From G963665815 sp942492065 (GTDB lineage Bacteria > Cloacimonadota > Cloacimonadia > Cloacimonadales > JAIOQZ01): DNA of 64,000 nucleotides. Positions 27,795 to 36,918 of the stretch are shown piece by piece. The stretch's first letter is position 1; the number at the start of each line of letters is the position of its first letter. A program made the position numbers and the translations under genes. Location of the stretch: assembly GCA_942492065.1 (NCBI GenBank), contig CALODV010000008.1, positions 682,001 through 746,000 of the forward strand. Direction: 5' to 3'. Under the pieces are notes generated by a model. It worked only from the letters and a program-made list of their open reading frames with translations. It searched no databases and was not told the DNA's origin.

Positions 27795-28556
27795 TTACCT
27801 TGTTGATATGAATTCACTCAGGATTTTTCCAACTTTACTGGCATTTTTTTTGATAGTTGATTCATCCCTGAATATAAGTGTAAAAAGATTGAAAAAGAAT
27901 CGATGATCATAAGTACCTGAGTCAAATAAAAGAGAGCCTGCAGTTATATCCCAGATTTGTATTTCTACCGTTGAAGAATATCCATAAAATTGAGATATTG
28001 TAGGAACTGATTCGTTCTCGTAATAGTTTTCAGTGAAATGCAAATACGGATTAACAAAGATTACAGCATAATCAGCATTATACTTACTTTGGTATGGCAG
28101 AAGTTTTTTTTTCATTTCCTCGTGGACTTTCTTCTGAAAATACTCTTTTCTTTTCTCATCACGATCACGTGGATCAAGAATCCTGACAAGACCGGACTCA
28201 TATCCAATGTGTTTGATTGCATAAATTGAAGAATCTTCTTCAACAAGTAGTGAATCATCTTCAGATATGAAATCGAAATCAATCTGCGGCAATCTTTCTC
28301 TAAGGTTCTTCTTAATTTCAGAGTTCCATAATTGCTCAATCCTTATTCTGTCTTTTGTTGAATACGAGTAGAAGATAGATGGTGGGACATTGAATGTCAC
28401 ATCTTCTATTGGGAAAACAATGAACGTACCGTTTAAATTCAGATTTTTCTGTCTCAGATCGGAATCAATATGTTGTGAATATTTTAAAGATGAGCAACCC
28501 ATTATAATACAATATACTAACAGAAAAGAAGTGAAGATTAATATGTTCTTTTTCAT
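27795..28556 (-). CDS. Lipoprotein, paralog family member 3
   Basis: 253 residues from ATG 28556 (an ATG twelve bases upstream is also possible; the ribosome site GAG is weak, suggesting coupling to the previous gene four bases away). Lipobox IMGC at residues 18-21. The mature part follows a plan shared with the genes at 28561 and 29841: an early TFIVFPIED strand, a polar helix (LWNSEIKKNLRERL), YNADYAVIFVNPY, and VEIQIWDITAGSLLFDSG. I do not recognise the family; the strand pattern recalls the CsgG/TolB-N/LpoB-like folds of periplasmic lipoproteins, but this is only a resemblance. Confidence 0.7.
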   Translation of the reverse strand: MKKNILIFTSFLLVYCIIMGCSSLKYSQHIDSDLRQKNLNLNGTFIVFPIEDVTFNVPPSIFYSYSTKDRIRIEQLWNSEIKKNLRERLPQIDFDFISEDDSLLVEEDSSIYAIKHIGYESGLVRILDPRDRDEKRKEYFQKKVHEEMKKKLLPYQSKYNADYAVIFVNPYLHFTENYYENESVPTISQFYGYSSTVEIQIWDITAGSLLFDSGTYDHRFFFNLFTLIFRDESTIKKNASKVGKILSEFISTR

Positions 28557-28560
28557 AATA

Positions 28561-29346
28561 CTACTCATTCGTGTTTTTGTTAATTGTTCTTTCAACTACA
28601 TCTCCTAATCTGTCAGTAAGTTTTCTTGAATTATTCTCTAATGCTACTTCGCCAATGGTTTTGAAGCATTTACCTCTCTTACAAATATCAATTGCACCGG
28701 AATCGAACAACAGTTTTCCCTGTCTACAGTCCCAGACCTGAACTTCTACATGCGTGGTCATTATTTCCTTGGATTCTTTCTCTCTATACATTCTCCCGGT
28801 TCTGATGTCATGCTTTTGCACCATTTTTTCACGGATTTCAGAAGATATGTCAGGATTGATAAACAGTATAATATAATCAGCAGGATATTTAGAAAGATAA
28901 GGCATAATCTTTTCTTTCATTACAACACTTTTTTCAGAATTAAAGAATTGCATGGGATTTTCCTGTCCATTGATAACCTTAATTATTTTTGCAAGGCTTG
29001 AGAGTTCTGCTTCTGCTCTGATGGCTTGATATGAGGATTCGGCTTGGTAGAGCAAAGCTTCGTCTTCAAGTATAAAAGTGAAAATCTGATCAGGGAATTT
29101 TTTTAACAAGTACTTTTTGATCTGACTATTCCAACTACTTTGCTGTACTGCATAAGTTTTATAGTTGAAAGGTTCGAAGCAGCTTCCGGCAGTATTAAAG
29201 TGAATGTTTATTAGTGGAAAGACCAAGAAAGTTTTACCTGTCTTAATCTTTTTATTTGTAAGCGAAACATCCGCATGCCTGGAGTAATCAAGTGTTATGC
29301 AAGAGCATAACAGGAGTGGTATCAGTAATATCAGATATTTTTTCAT
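28561..29346 (-). CDS. Lipoprotein, paralog family member 2
   Basis: 261 residues from ATG 29346, with GGAGA eleven bases upstream. Lipobox LCSC (residues about 13-16) after a short hydrophobic core. Conserved with its neighbours: TFLVFPLINIHF, SQIKKYLLKKFPDQIFTFI, YPADYIILFINPD, VEVQVWDCRQGKLLFDSGA. Same unknown family as 27795-28556 and 29841-30617, about the same length, same strand, four bases to the next gene. Likely anchored in a membrane facing the periplasm. Confidence 0.7.
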   Translation of the reverse strand: MKKYLILLIPLLLCSCITLDYSRHADVSLTNKKIKTGKTFLVFPLINIHFNTAGSCFEPFNYKTYAVQQSSWNSQIKKYLLKKFPDQIFTFILEDEALLYQAESSYQAIRAEAELSSLAKIIKVINGQENPMQFFNSEKSVVMKEKIMPYLSKYPADYIILFINPDISSEIREKMVQKHDIRTGRMYREKESKEIMTTHVEVQVWDCRQGKLLFDSGAIDICKRGKCFKTIGEVALENNSRKLTDRLGDVVERTINKNTNE

Positions 29347-29350
29347 TGTT

Positions 29351-29725
29351 CTAAGATTCTCCATATATTTGATAAATTATTAACTGCTGAAAAAGCCACC
29401 TGAACCACTTATCTTCTGATTCCGCAGATTTCGGGTGAATCATCGTAATCTGGTAAGAATTTTCAGTTTTCAGTTTTATATCTTTCTTTAAGCAATGATA
29501 TAAGGTCATCATTAAAATCACAGTTAGTTCCACCATTGAAAATAACATTTATGACAAAACATCCCGTTTATTTTACCTTAACAGGTTCTGCCGGTATTAC
29601 GAGAATTTTCTGATCATCTGTAATTTTTTTATGCTCGACTGATTTGTCTGCCAAAATGAAGTATTTCTTTGCAATCAATGGTGTCAGCATTAAAAATGCT
29701 GTTAATATGATTGAAATTTTTTCAC
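29351..29725 (-). pseudogene. Decayed fourth member of the lipoprotein family
   Basis: A GTG at 29725 follows AAAGGGGA, but the frame closes after seven codons. Adding one A to the A6 run right after the GTG opens 52 codons with a clean signal peptide (VKKISIILTAFLMLTPLIA) and the family strand KILVIPAEPVKV, which then hits TAA (29568-29570). The same frame continues with LISLLKERYKTEN, breaks at a 7-bp tandem duplication (AAAACTG twice, about 29464-29477), and the shifted frame gives YQITMIHPKSAESE and ends at 29351, five bases before the next gene, the same tight spacing as its neighbours. So an operon gene with a frameshift, a stop and a 7-bp duplication. Assembly error or slippage could explain the A run but not everything. 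Confidence 0.55.
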
Positions 29726-29840
29726 AAAATCCCCTTTAACTCTACTTCTGAATAATGTTTGATTTTAAAAAAAACTTTTGATGTGATAATAACAAACACC
29801 CAAAAAAGAGCTTTTCTCAAAATCCCCTCCAGTATTGTTT

Positions 29841-30617
29841 CTAACCAAACATTCCGGTTGCTTTCTTCTTTGGACGCTTTACTTTGAGCATTTTTTTCAT
29901 GAACTCAACTGACTCTTTTACCATTTGTTCTATGTAAGCTCCGGTTGAATTCAATCCGCGTTTAGAACAGAAAGTTTTTCCACTGTACAACATCTTACCT
30001 GTTTTACAATTCCATATCTGGGTCTCAATTACAGGCATTTTGATTTCTACAATGTTATCTCCGTTTCTATTGATAATGTGAGCTTTTATCATTTCAGTTG
30101 AAGTGAGGTGCAGCATTAAATAGTCACAGTTATAATTACTTTGAAAATACTTAATATTCTCCAGCATAGCAGGATTAGCTTTCATTTTTCTATAACTTAA
30201 TCGAGGTTCTTTAATGTGTGCATCTATTTTAGATGCCATTGTATTTTCTTTAGCAATTTCCCTGATGGCATTAATGTTTACTGAGTCAGCATCGAAAATA
30301 CTGTGATTCTTATCAAAGAAGATAAAGTTGAAGTCTTTAAAAATAGATGGTAAAAATCTTTTTAAGTCATAGTCAATTTCAACTATTTTATTTGAATTGT
30401 TACCAAACAAACTTGTCAGAAGGTCATCCTTCTTCTCTACAAAATTCTCTGCCGGAATAACTGCAAACTTTAATCCTTTATCAAATCTCTTATACTGGAA
30501 TTCGTTATCTCCATAGTTTCTGAAATAAGAATACTTTGATGTAGGCTGTTCTGAAAATAATAGTGTTGCAGATAATAGTGATAAAAGTAAAAGAATTACT
30601 ATTTTGTGTTCTCTCAT
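29841..30617 (-). CDS. Secreted protein, paralog family member 1
   Basis: 258 residues from ATG 30617 with GAGGAG. Signal peptide (1-22, cleaved near LFSEQ); unlike its two relatives it has no lipobox Cys. Shared plan: KGLKFAVIPAENF, then DYDLKRFLPSIFKDFNFIFF, YNCDYLMLHLTS and IETQIWNCKTGKMLYSGKTF, and a Lys-rich tail (KVKRPKKK). First gene of the operon; a TTGACA box at 30706-30711 (minus strand) lies about 90 bases upstream, next to the gdhA terminator. Function unknown. Confidence 0.7.
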   Translation of the reverse strand: MREHKIVILLLLSLLSATLLFSEQPTSKYSYFRNYGDNEFQYKRFDKGLKFAVIPAENFVEKKDDLLTSLFGNNSNKIVEIDYDLKRFLPSIFKDFNFIFFDKNHSIFDADSVNINAIREIAKENTMASKIDAHIKEPRLSYRKMKANPAMLENIKYFQSNYNCDYLMLHLTSTEMIKAHIINRNGDNIVEIKMPVIETQIWNCKTGKMLYSGKTFCSKRGLNSTGAYIEQMVKESVEFMKKMLKVKRPKKKATGMFG

Positions 30618-30710
30618 AAGCTCCTCGGAATATATTTTAATGATTTGTGGAGAGGTGTTTAAATATTCTCCTCATTTAATGTGAATAAAGAAAATGAAAG
30701 AAATTTGTCA

Positions 30711-30742
30711 ATAAAAAAGACTGCCCTGAAAGGACAGTCTTT
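30711..30742 (-). terminator. Rho-independent terminator of gdhA
   Basis: Eleven-pair stem (30716-30726 with 30732-30742, one wobble in the minus-strand RNA), five-base loop, then T6 on the minus strand. It lies 35 bases after the gdhA stop. Confidence 0.88.
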
Positions 30743-30776
30743 GGATACTAAAACTATTTATTAAGGCGTTTAGATA

Positions 30777-32108
30777 CTAAACTAAACCTTGATCTAACAT
30801 TGAATCTGCAACTTTGATGAATCCTGCAATGTTTGCACCATTCACGTAGTTAACAAAGTCACCTTCTTTACCATGCTCAACACATTGATTGTGAACAGCG
30901 ATCATGATGTTATGAAGTTTTTCATCAACTTCTTCACGAGTCCAGTTCATTCTCAGGCTGTTTTGAGACATTTCAAGTCCTGATGTTGCAACACCACCGG
31001 CGTTAGCAGCTTTACCTGGTCCATAAAGGATTTTGTTTTCGATGAATACGTTAACTCCTTCCGGAACTGTAGGCATGTTAGCACCTTCGGAAACTACATA
31101 ACATCCGTTTTTAACGAGTGTTTTAGCTTCTTCAAGGTTGATTTCGTTTTGTGTAGCACATGGGAATGCAGCGTCACAAGGAATAATCCAAGGTCTTTGA
31201 CCTTCGTAATATTTGCAGCCGAATTCTTCTGCATATTCTTTGATTCTTCCACGACGAACGTTTTTAAGATCCATAACGAACTCGAGTTTTTCAGGTGTGA
31301 TACCATCAGGATCATGAATGAAACCTGAAGAATCAGAAAGAGTAACTACTTTAGCGCCTAATTGATTAAGTTTTTCTGTCGCGAATTGAGCAACGTTACC
31401 TGAACCGGAAACAACACATGTTTTTCCTTCAAATGTTTCGCCTCTTGTTTTAAGCATTTCATCTGCAAAGTAAACTGCACCGTAACCTGTAGCTTCAGGT
31501 CTGATTAATGAACCACCCCAGTTAAGGGCTTTACCTGTGAGAACACCGGTAAATTCGTTTCTGATTCTTTTGTACTGTCCAAACATGAAACCGATTTCAC
31601 GTCCGCCAACACCGATATCTCCGGCTGGTACGTCTGTGTTTGGTCCAATGTGTTTACAGAGTTCAGTCATGAATGACTGACAGAAACGCATTACTTCATT
31701 GTCTGATTTTCCTTTTGGGTCAAAGTCGGATCCACCTTTTCCGCCACCCATAGGAAGTGTTGTTAAGGAATTCTTGAATACCTGCTCGAAACCTAAGAAC
31801 TTAAGGATACTTAAGTTTACGCTTGGGTGAAAACGAAGTCCACCTTTGTATGGTCCGATTGCGCTGTTAAATTCAACACGGTAACCACGGTTAACTTGAA
31901 CTTCACCATTGTCTCTTTGCCATGGTACGCGGAACATAAGAACGCGTTCAGGCTCAACAATGCGATCCAGAATTTTGGCTTTTTGATATCGTGGGTTAGC
32001 TTCGTATACAGGCCATAATGATTCGATTACTTCAGTTACAGCTTGCATAAATTCTGGTTGGTTTTGATTTCTGGCTTCCACCTTAGCAAGAAATTCGTTT
32101 AATGTCAT
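30777..32108 (-). CDS. gdhA: NADP-type glutamate dehydrogenase
   Basis: 443 residues from ATG 32108 behind GGAGG; an upstream in-frame start adds 14 residues without a site. Small hexameric GDH: GPYKGGLRFHP with Lys88, the catalytic LPMGGGKGG with Lys124, and the Rossmann segment VVSGSGNVAQFA. TLSDSSG at the end of the second strand favours NADP(H), as in E. coli GdhA. It interconverts glutamate and 2-oxoglutarate plus ammonia, and could assimilate ammonia or serve amino-acid fermentation. Own promoter and terminator; monocistronic. Confidence 0.95.
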   Translation of the reverse strand: MTLNEFLAKVEARNQNQPEFMQAVTEVIESLWPVYEANPRYQKAKILDRIVEPERVLMFRVPWQRDNGEVQVNRGYRVEFNSAIGPYKGGLRFHPSVNLSILKFLGFEQVFKNSLTTLPMGGGKGGSDFDPKGKSDNEVMRFCQSFMTELCKHIGPNTDVPAGDIGVGGREIGFMFGQYKRIRNEFTGVLTGKALNWGGSLIRPEATGYGAVYFADEMLKTRGETFEGKTCVVSGSGNVAQFATEKLNQLGAKVVTLSDSSGFIHDPDGITPEKLEFVMDLKNVRRGRIKEYAEEFGCKYYEGQRPWIIPCDAAFPCATQNEINLEEAKTLVKNGCYVVSEGANMPTVPEGVNVFIENKILYGPGKAANAGGVATSGLEMSQNSLRMNWTREEVDEKLHNIMIAVHNQCVEHGKEGDFVNYVNGANIAGFIKVADSMLDQGLV

Positions 32109-32138
32109 ATCGAAAACCTCCAATTGAAATTTGACAGA

Positions 32139-32166
32139 TTCGTACTTCATAAAAAAAATGTGTCAA
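32139..32166 (-). promoter_or_regulatory. Candidate gdhA promoter
   Basis: On the minus strand, TTGACA (32161-32166) is followed after 16 bases by TACGAA (32139-32144), about 30 bases ahead of the gdhA start. The -35-like box is perfect; the -10-like box is poor. Confidence 0.35.
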
Positions 32167-32486
32167 TATTAAAATATTTATTTCTTGTTTGATTACGATT
32201 AAGAAATACTTAAAGTGTAACAATAGTTTTTACAGCGGGTTTACAATTGATCTGTGACTCTTACGACAAATAACACAGCTAACAATTTCTTATAATTGTC
32301 TATAGCCTGAACATAAGATTTGTACCCATTTCCGACAGTTAAAATTACAATAAATAGCAGAGCATGTTCTGTCTTTTCTTAGTTAAAATATGGATTGCAA
32401 ACTTGATATTGTTCCGGGTGTTTAAAAAAAATCTCCATTTTGGGAAGTCATCGACGGTTTTCTTTACATAAAAAAGAGCTTTAATA
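32167..32486. other. Intergenic region between gdhA and the typA terminator
   Basis: About 320 bases of AT-rich sequence with no credible gene on either strand and no hairpin with a T tract. It probably holds upstream control sequence for gdhA; I see no recognisable riboswitch. Confidence 0.5.
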
Positions 32487-32516
32487 TGAAGAAAAACGCC
32501 CGTTTCCGAGCGTTTT
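32487..32516 (-). terminator. Rho-independent terminator of typA, distal to the repeat array
   Basis: Ten-pair stem (32493-32502 with 32507-32516, one wobble) capped by a GAAA tetraloop in the minus-strand RNA and followed by T5. It lies more than 230 bases after the typA stop, beyond the 106-bp repeats, so the repeats are transcribed as 3' UTR. Confidence 0.8.
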
Positions 32517-32538
32517 AATATAATACAATATCTTTATC

Positions 32539-32809
32539 TAATCTATAGTTTTTTGAGATCTTTTTCTTTCGGTATGATCTAGAATTTTCTTTCTCATATA
32601 GATTAGTTGATGAAATCTTCAATTTCATCGAGTCTATCTCGTTTTAATCTATAGTTTTTTGAGATCTTTTTCTTTCGGTATGATCTAGAATTTTCTTTCT
32701 CATATAGATTAGTTGATGAAATCTTCAATTTCATCGAGTCTATCTCGTTTTAATCTATAGTTTTTTGAGATCTTTTTCTTTCGGTATGATCAAGAATTTT
32801 CTTTCTCAT
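32539..32809 (-). repeat. 106-bp tandem repeat derived from the 3' end of typA
   Basis: Units start at 32539, 32645 and 32751 (period exactly 106). The first two are complete and look identical; the third is the last 59 or so bases of typA itself (32751-32809) and differs by one base (CAAG for CTAG). Each full unit thus repeats the codons for the final 19 residues of TypA, with an ATG and stop, plus 47 bases holding an 8-bp-stem hairpin (GATGAAAT ... ATTTCATC). 106 is not a multiple of three. Most likely an unequal-recombination duplication; not a CRISPR. Confidence 0.9.
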
Positions 32810-34558
32810 TCTCATGTTTTCAGGCGTGATCTCCAGAAGCTCATCATCTTCTATGTATTCCAATGCCTGCTCAAGACTGAACAGTTTAGGCGGGACGAGT
32901 TTCAACGCTTCATCAGATCCGGATGCCCTGACGTTAGTCAGCTTTTTATTTTTGATAACATTGATCACCAGATCCTGATCTTTGCTGTGTTCACCAACAA
33001 TCATTCCCGGATATACATTTATTCCCGGTCCAATAAACAGAATTCCGCGAGGTTGGAAACTGAATAATGAGTAGGCCATGGATGTTCCTGCTTCCATAGC
33101 GATCAATGCTCCACGGTTTTTCTTGTCTATATCACCTTTGTAATACTCATACTCGTAGAAACTTTGATTTAATATTCCTGTTCCTCTTGTGGTTGTGAGG
33201 AATTCATTTCGGAATCCGATTAATCCCCTTGCAGGAACTTTGAATTCCAATCTGGTGTAACCATCGGATCCAACTTCCATATTAAGCATTTCGCCTTTTC
33301 TTACACCCAACATCTCGATAACTGCTCCAACAAATTCATCGGCAACATCAATTAAAGCCAATTCCATCGGTTCCGTTTTTTTCCCGTTTAATTCTCTATA
33401 GATTACCTTTGGTTTAGAAACAGCAAACTCAAAACCTTCACGTCTCATATTTTCTATAAGTATGGAAAGCTGGAGTTCTCCTCTACCTTTAACAGTAAAC
33501 TTATCTGCAGAATTTGTAGATTCTACTACAATACTAACATTAGTCTGAAGTTCTTTCTGGAGTCTGTCCCAAATATTTCGAGAAGTTACATATTTACCTT
33601 CTTTACCCGCAAATGGTGAATCATTAACACAAAATTCCATTGCCAGGGTTGGAGCATCAATATCAATAATAGGTAAAGGTTCCGGATGGATTCTGCATGC
33701 TACAGTTTCGCCAACATCAACCATTTCCATTCCTGCAAGAGAAACAATATCTCCTGCAAAGGCTTTTTTGACTTCTTTCTTTTTGAGTCCTTCATAGTGA
33801 AATACTTTGGAGATTCTATACAGTAGTCTTTCACCGTCTCTTTTCATTAATACAACTTCTTCTCCCTGACTGACTGTTCCATGAGTGATTCTGCCAGTAC
33901 CGATTTTTCCAAGGTAGTTATTATACTCAATTGCAGAAACAAGCATTTGCAGAGGTTTTTCAGGATCGCCCTGAGCGTCTTCAACATGATTGAGGATTGT
34001 TTCGAAAAGCGGGACAAGGTTGTCGCTTTCTTCTTCCAGTTCATACTTGGCAATTGCATCTTTACCTGAAGCATATACATATGGGAAATCAAGCTGGTCG
34101 TCATCTGCATTAAGATCTGTAAACAGGTCAAATACCATATCAAGTACTTCTTGAGGTCTACTGTTTGGTCTATCTATCTTATTAATTACAACGATAGGTT
34201 TAAGTCCAAGTTCAAGAGATTTCTTTAATACATACTTTGTCTGAGGCATAGGTCCTTCAAAAGCATCCACCAGCAGCAGAACAGAGTCCACCATTTTAAG
34301 GATACGCTGTACTTCACCACCAAAATCAGCATGCCCGGGTGTATCTACAATATTTATTTTACAGTCTTTATAGTATAAAGAAGCGTTCTTTGAAAAGATT
34401 GTTATTCCTCGTTCTCTTTCCAGGTCGTTTGAATCCATTATACGTTCTTCCACATTCTGGTTCTCACGGAATACACCGGATTGTTTCAATGCTCCATCTA
34501 CGAGGGTTGTTTTACCATGGTCAACATGAGCTATAATAGCAATATTCTTAATTTTCAT
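32750..34558 (-). CDS. typA: Translational GTPase TypA/BipA
   Basis: 602 residues, close to the usual 605-615. G1 AHVDHGKTT (10-18), switch RERGITI (48-54), G3 DTPGH (72-76), G4 NKID (126-129), then domain II, the EF-G-like domains III and V, and the C-terminal TypA domain. It binds the ribosome as a GTPase and supports assembly and stress or cold growth. GGAGA precedes the ATG. Its last 59 bases are duplicated twice downstream, so the original C-terminus may have been altered. Confidence 0.96.
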   Translation of the reverse strand: MKIKNIAIIAHVDHGKTTLVDGALKQSGVFRENQNVEERIMDSNDLERERGITIFSKNASLYYKDCKINIVDTPGHADFGGEVQRILKMVDSVLLLVDAFEGPMPQTKYVLKKSLELGLKPIVVINKIDRPNSRPQEVLDMVFDLFTDLNADDDQLDFPYVYASGKDAIAKYELEEESDNLVPLFETILNHVEDAQGDPEKPLQMLVSAIEYNNYLGKIGTGRITHGTVSQGEEVVLMKRDGERLLYRISKVFHYEGLKKKEVKKAFAGDIVSLAGMEMVDVGETVACRIHPEPLPIIDIDAPTLAMEFCVNDSPFAGKEGKYVTSRNIWDRLQKELQTNVSIVVESTNSADKFTVKGRGELQLSILIENMRREGFEFAVSKPKVIYRELNGKKTEPMELALIDVADEFVGAVIEMLGVRKGEMLNMEVGSDGYTRLEFKVPARGLIGFRNEFLTTTRGTGILNQSFYEYEYYKGDIDKKNRGALIAMEAGTSMAYSLFSFQPRGILFIGPGINVYPGMIVGEHSKDQDLVINVIKNKKLTNVRASGSDEALKLVPPKLFSLEQALEYIEDDELLEITPENMRMRKKILDHTERKRSQKTID

Positions 34559-34745
34559 TTATTTTTCTCCAGTTTTTGTCCAATTATGCTGTGTATAATA
34601 TATGTAAATTTTTACTATACAAAACGATATTAAAACTAAGGCAGGAGTTTCAGAACTGTAAAATGGTCAACTAATTTATTATAAATCTTTTATGGATGTC
34701 GCAAATTATGGTAATTATGAGAATAGTGTTGAAATTGAGTGAATT

Positions 34746-35150
34746 TCAGGTTAACTTGTGTATGGTTTTGACTTTTCTGAGTACAAACCTGATAAAAATT
34801 TCAAGAATAAGGAAAAACACAATACCTGCAAGATCAGACAGTAAATCAGTATAGCTGAACTCTCTTCTCGGTGATAATGTTTGAAAAAACTCTTCAATGG
34901 TCGCCATTATCATAATAATTGACGGTGCTGTAGGCAGTTTAATAACAAGTGCTTTAAAGTAATGTCTCTTTATTGCCAGATGAGCCAGAAGTGCTGTTAT
35001 CCCAATGAGTATGAAATGACCGCATTCATCAAAGTAGGGATTGGTTGGAAGACTTGTAGGTAGTGTTCCCTGATATGCAAGATAAACAATCAGGATGATT
35101 ATTGCGAAGTAGGTCAGAAAAGCTATTGACCAGATTTTGTTAAATTTCAT
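34746..35150 (-). CDS. VanZ-like family membrane protein
   Basis: 134 residues with four hydrophobic segments. It has DECGHFILIGITALL (Asp and His of the VanZ core) and EEFFQTLSPRREFSYTDLLSDLAG, the ExxQ ... R ... D-x-xxNxxG-type signature. VanZ relatives are small inner-membrane proteins, in one case linked to teicoplanin resistance; the general function is unknown. Stands alone upstream of typA on the same strand. Confidence 0.8.
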   Translation of the reverse strand: MKFNKIWSIAFLTYFAIIILIVYLAYQGTLPTSLPTNPYFDECGHFILIGITALLAHLAIKRHYFKALVIKLPTAPSIIMIMATIEEFFQTLSPRREFSYTDLLSDLAGIVFFLILEIFIRFVLRKVKTIHKLT

Positions 35151-35307
35151 TTTTTTCCTTATAATATTTTACTAAGAAAACCAACATTTCAAAAATATGT
35201 TACTTTACAAAATTACTATTCAAGACTAATTCTGATTTTGTCTAATGAATTTTTCTATTTTTCCGATTTAATAACAAAGAAACTATGAGATGACTTTAAA
35301 AAAATGA

Positions 35308-36912
35308 GTGAATACCACCTATGTTTTGCTAAGCTTTTATCAGGATTATCTATTGAAAAAATACAGATTTCTATTTTTAGTGGAAAGAGAATTCCATATT
35401 TCTCTGTTCGAGAATATCATAAAGTACATCAAAGATCATGATTTAGGTGAGATTGGTATATTGTCTTCTTCTTATGTACCCAGTACTCAAGGTAAAGCGT
35501 CTGTGGGGGCTAGACTCCATATTGTACAGAGTATTGCAGGAAATGACTTTATTCCCGTTAATACTCCGGCTGAATATGATCCGGACATTACATTCTTTGC
35601 TGATGTTCCTTCTGAGTATGACGGTCATCTTGGCATAAAAGTATGTATTGGACATGGAACAATCTGCAAAGGTTCTTTTTATATTGATTCTTCCAAAATA
35701 CGACGAGATAATTATGCAGATCTAATCTGTGTTCCGGGGACAATCCATAGAGAAGTCCTTCAGAAGAACATCTTTAAACCCATTGAAGTTACCGGTATCC
35801 CTAAGTTGGATTCCTTGTTTTCCGGTATACTGGAGCGTGATGAAATACTGAATAATTTAGGACTTAATCCTGATAACAGAACTATCCTGTTTGCTCCAAC
35901 ATACAATTATGAGTTTTCTCTGCTGCCATGGCTTAAGGGGGATTTCAGAGATTATTTTCCTGATTATATAAATGTAATAATTAAATTGCATGGTGTTGAG
36001 AAAGAAGAGACAAAAGAGTATTACAGGAAACTGGCATCAATCAGTGTTGGGATATCATACTCCGAGAATCACAATATTGTTGAATGCTTTCAAGCGGCAG
36101 ATTTGCTTGTTTCAGATGTGTCCTCAGTTGTCTATGAATTTGCAGCAACAGGGAAACCTGTTTTATTGTTTGATTCTCCCTGTCAGAAAGAACACCCAAA
36201 GTTTAATGAGAAAGATCTGGAATACATGTTCAGAGATATAGGTATTCGTTTTAAAGAACCAAATGAATTAAAACATCTGATTCTTCAATCGTTAATTCTG
36301 CCAGAATCTAATGATAGAATAGCAGAAAACTTTGTTTCTATCAGAGATGGCTCCTCTTCTGAAAAAGTTGTTCAATATGCAGTTCAACTATGTGAAAGTG
36401 GAGTAGAAAAGCCTATTTTATATATAACCGGATCTACAAATGGAAATCATCAGAAGTTAGTTGGAAGATATAATAAAGATTTCCGCATAAAAATCATTAA
36501 TGAAGTTTACGATGTGAATTTTTCATCTGTAAACAATAACATATGCGTGTTGAATGGAAATTACAATTATTCACCCATGTTTCCGTCTTTTCTAGGTAAT
36601 CACCATGTTTATGAAAAAGCAGAATTAATTATTCCTATGGTTTCAAGACATTTTGAAGTGCCAGGTCAGGATGTTGTTCTATTCCATCCACAGGCAAATG
36701 GAGTTCCTGATAACCGTGCTGGGGAGCCAATTGTGGCAACTACTCCCGGTGAGTCTGTAAATTATGATTCTGATTTTATTCCATTGGCATTCAGCTATAC
36801 AGGTGGTGATTCTGAAATCATAGCATATGTATTAAATGCCTGTTTACAGGAGAAAATCGTAAGTGTAACGAAAGAATCGGTCAGAATTGCAAAAGACTGT
36901 TTTGTATATTGA
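35308..36912 (+). CDS. CDP-glycerol glycerophosphotransferase-like protein with extra C-terminal domain
   Basis: Up to 534 residues; the GTG at 35308 has no clear ribosome site and a start further in is possible. Residues of about 100-340 follow the TagB/TagF-type GT-B fold: a CIGHGT loop, ILFAPTYN (about 195), VIIKLHG (about 220) and LLVSDVSSVVYEFAATGKPVLLFD (about 269-292), the nucleotide-binding half. These enzymes transfer glycerol-phosphate or sugars to teichoic or capsular polymers. Residues of about 370-534 form an extra domain that I do not recognise. Six bases from the next glycosyltransferase gene. A role in capsule or glycan decoration is inferred. Confidence 0.7.
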   Translation: MNTTYVLLSFYQDYLLKKYRFLFLVEREFHISLFENIIKYIKDHDLGEIGILSSSYVPSTQGKASVGARLHIVQSIAGNDFIPVNTPAEYDPDITFFADVPSEYDGHLGIKVCIGHGTICKGSFYIDSSKIRRDNYADLICVPGTIHREVLQKNIFKPIEVTGIPKLDSLFSGILERDEILNNLGLNPDNRTILFAPTYNYEFSLLPWLKGDFRDYFPDYINVIIKLHGVEKEETKEYYRKLASISVGISYSENHNIVECFQAADLLVSDVSSVVYEFAATGKPVLLFDSPCQKEHPKFNEKDLEYMFRDIGIRFKEPNELKHLILQSLILPESNDRIAENFVSIRDGSSSEKVVQYAVQLCESGVEKPILYITGSTNGNHQKLVGRYNKDFRIKIINEVYDVNFSSVNNNICVLNGNYNYSPMFPSFLGNHHVYEKAELIIPMVSRHFEVPGQDVVLFHPQANGVPDNRAGEPIVATTPGESVNYDSDFIPLAFSYTGGDSEIIAYVLNACLQEKIVSVTKESVRIAKDCFVY

Positions 36913-36918
36913 GGTATC

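Noticed and set aside
29351..29548. An independent 65-residue gene
   Set aside because: Its downstream half is better read as the end of the decayed lipoprotein gene; it has no signal peptide or ribosome site of its own.
32539..32809. Possible CRISPR-like repeat array
   Set aside because: The unit is 106 bp with no spacers; it is a direct duplication of the typA end, and no cas genes are near.
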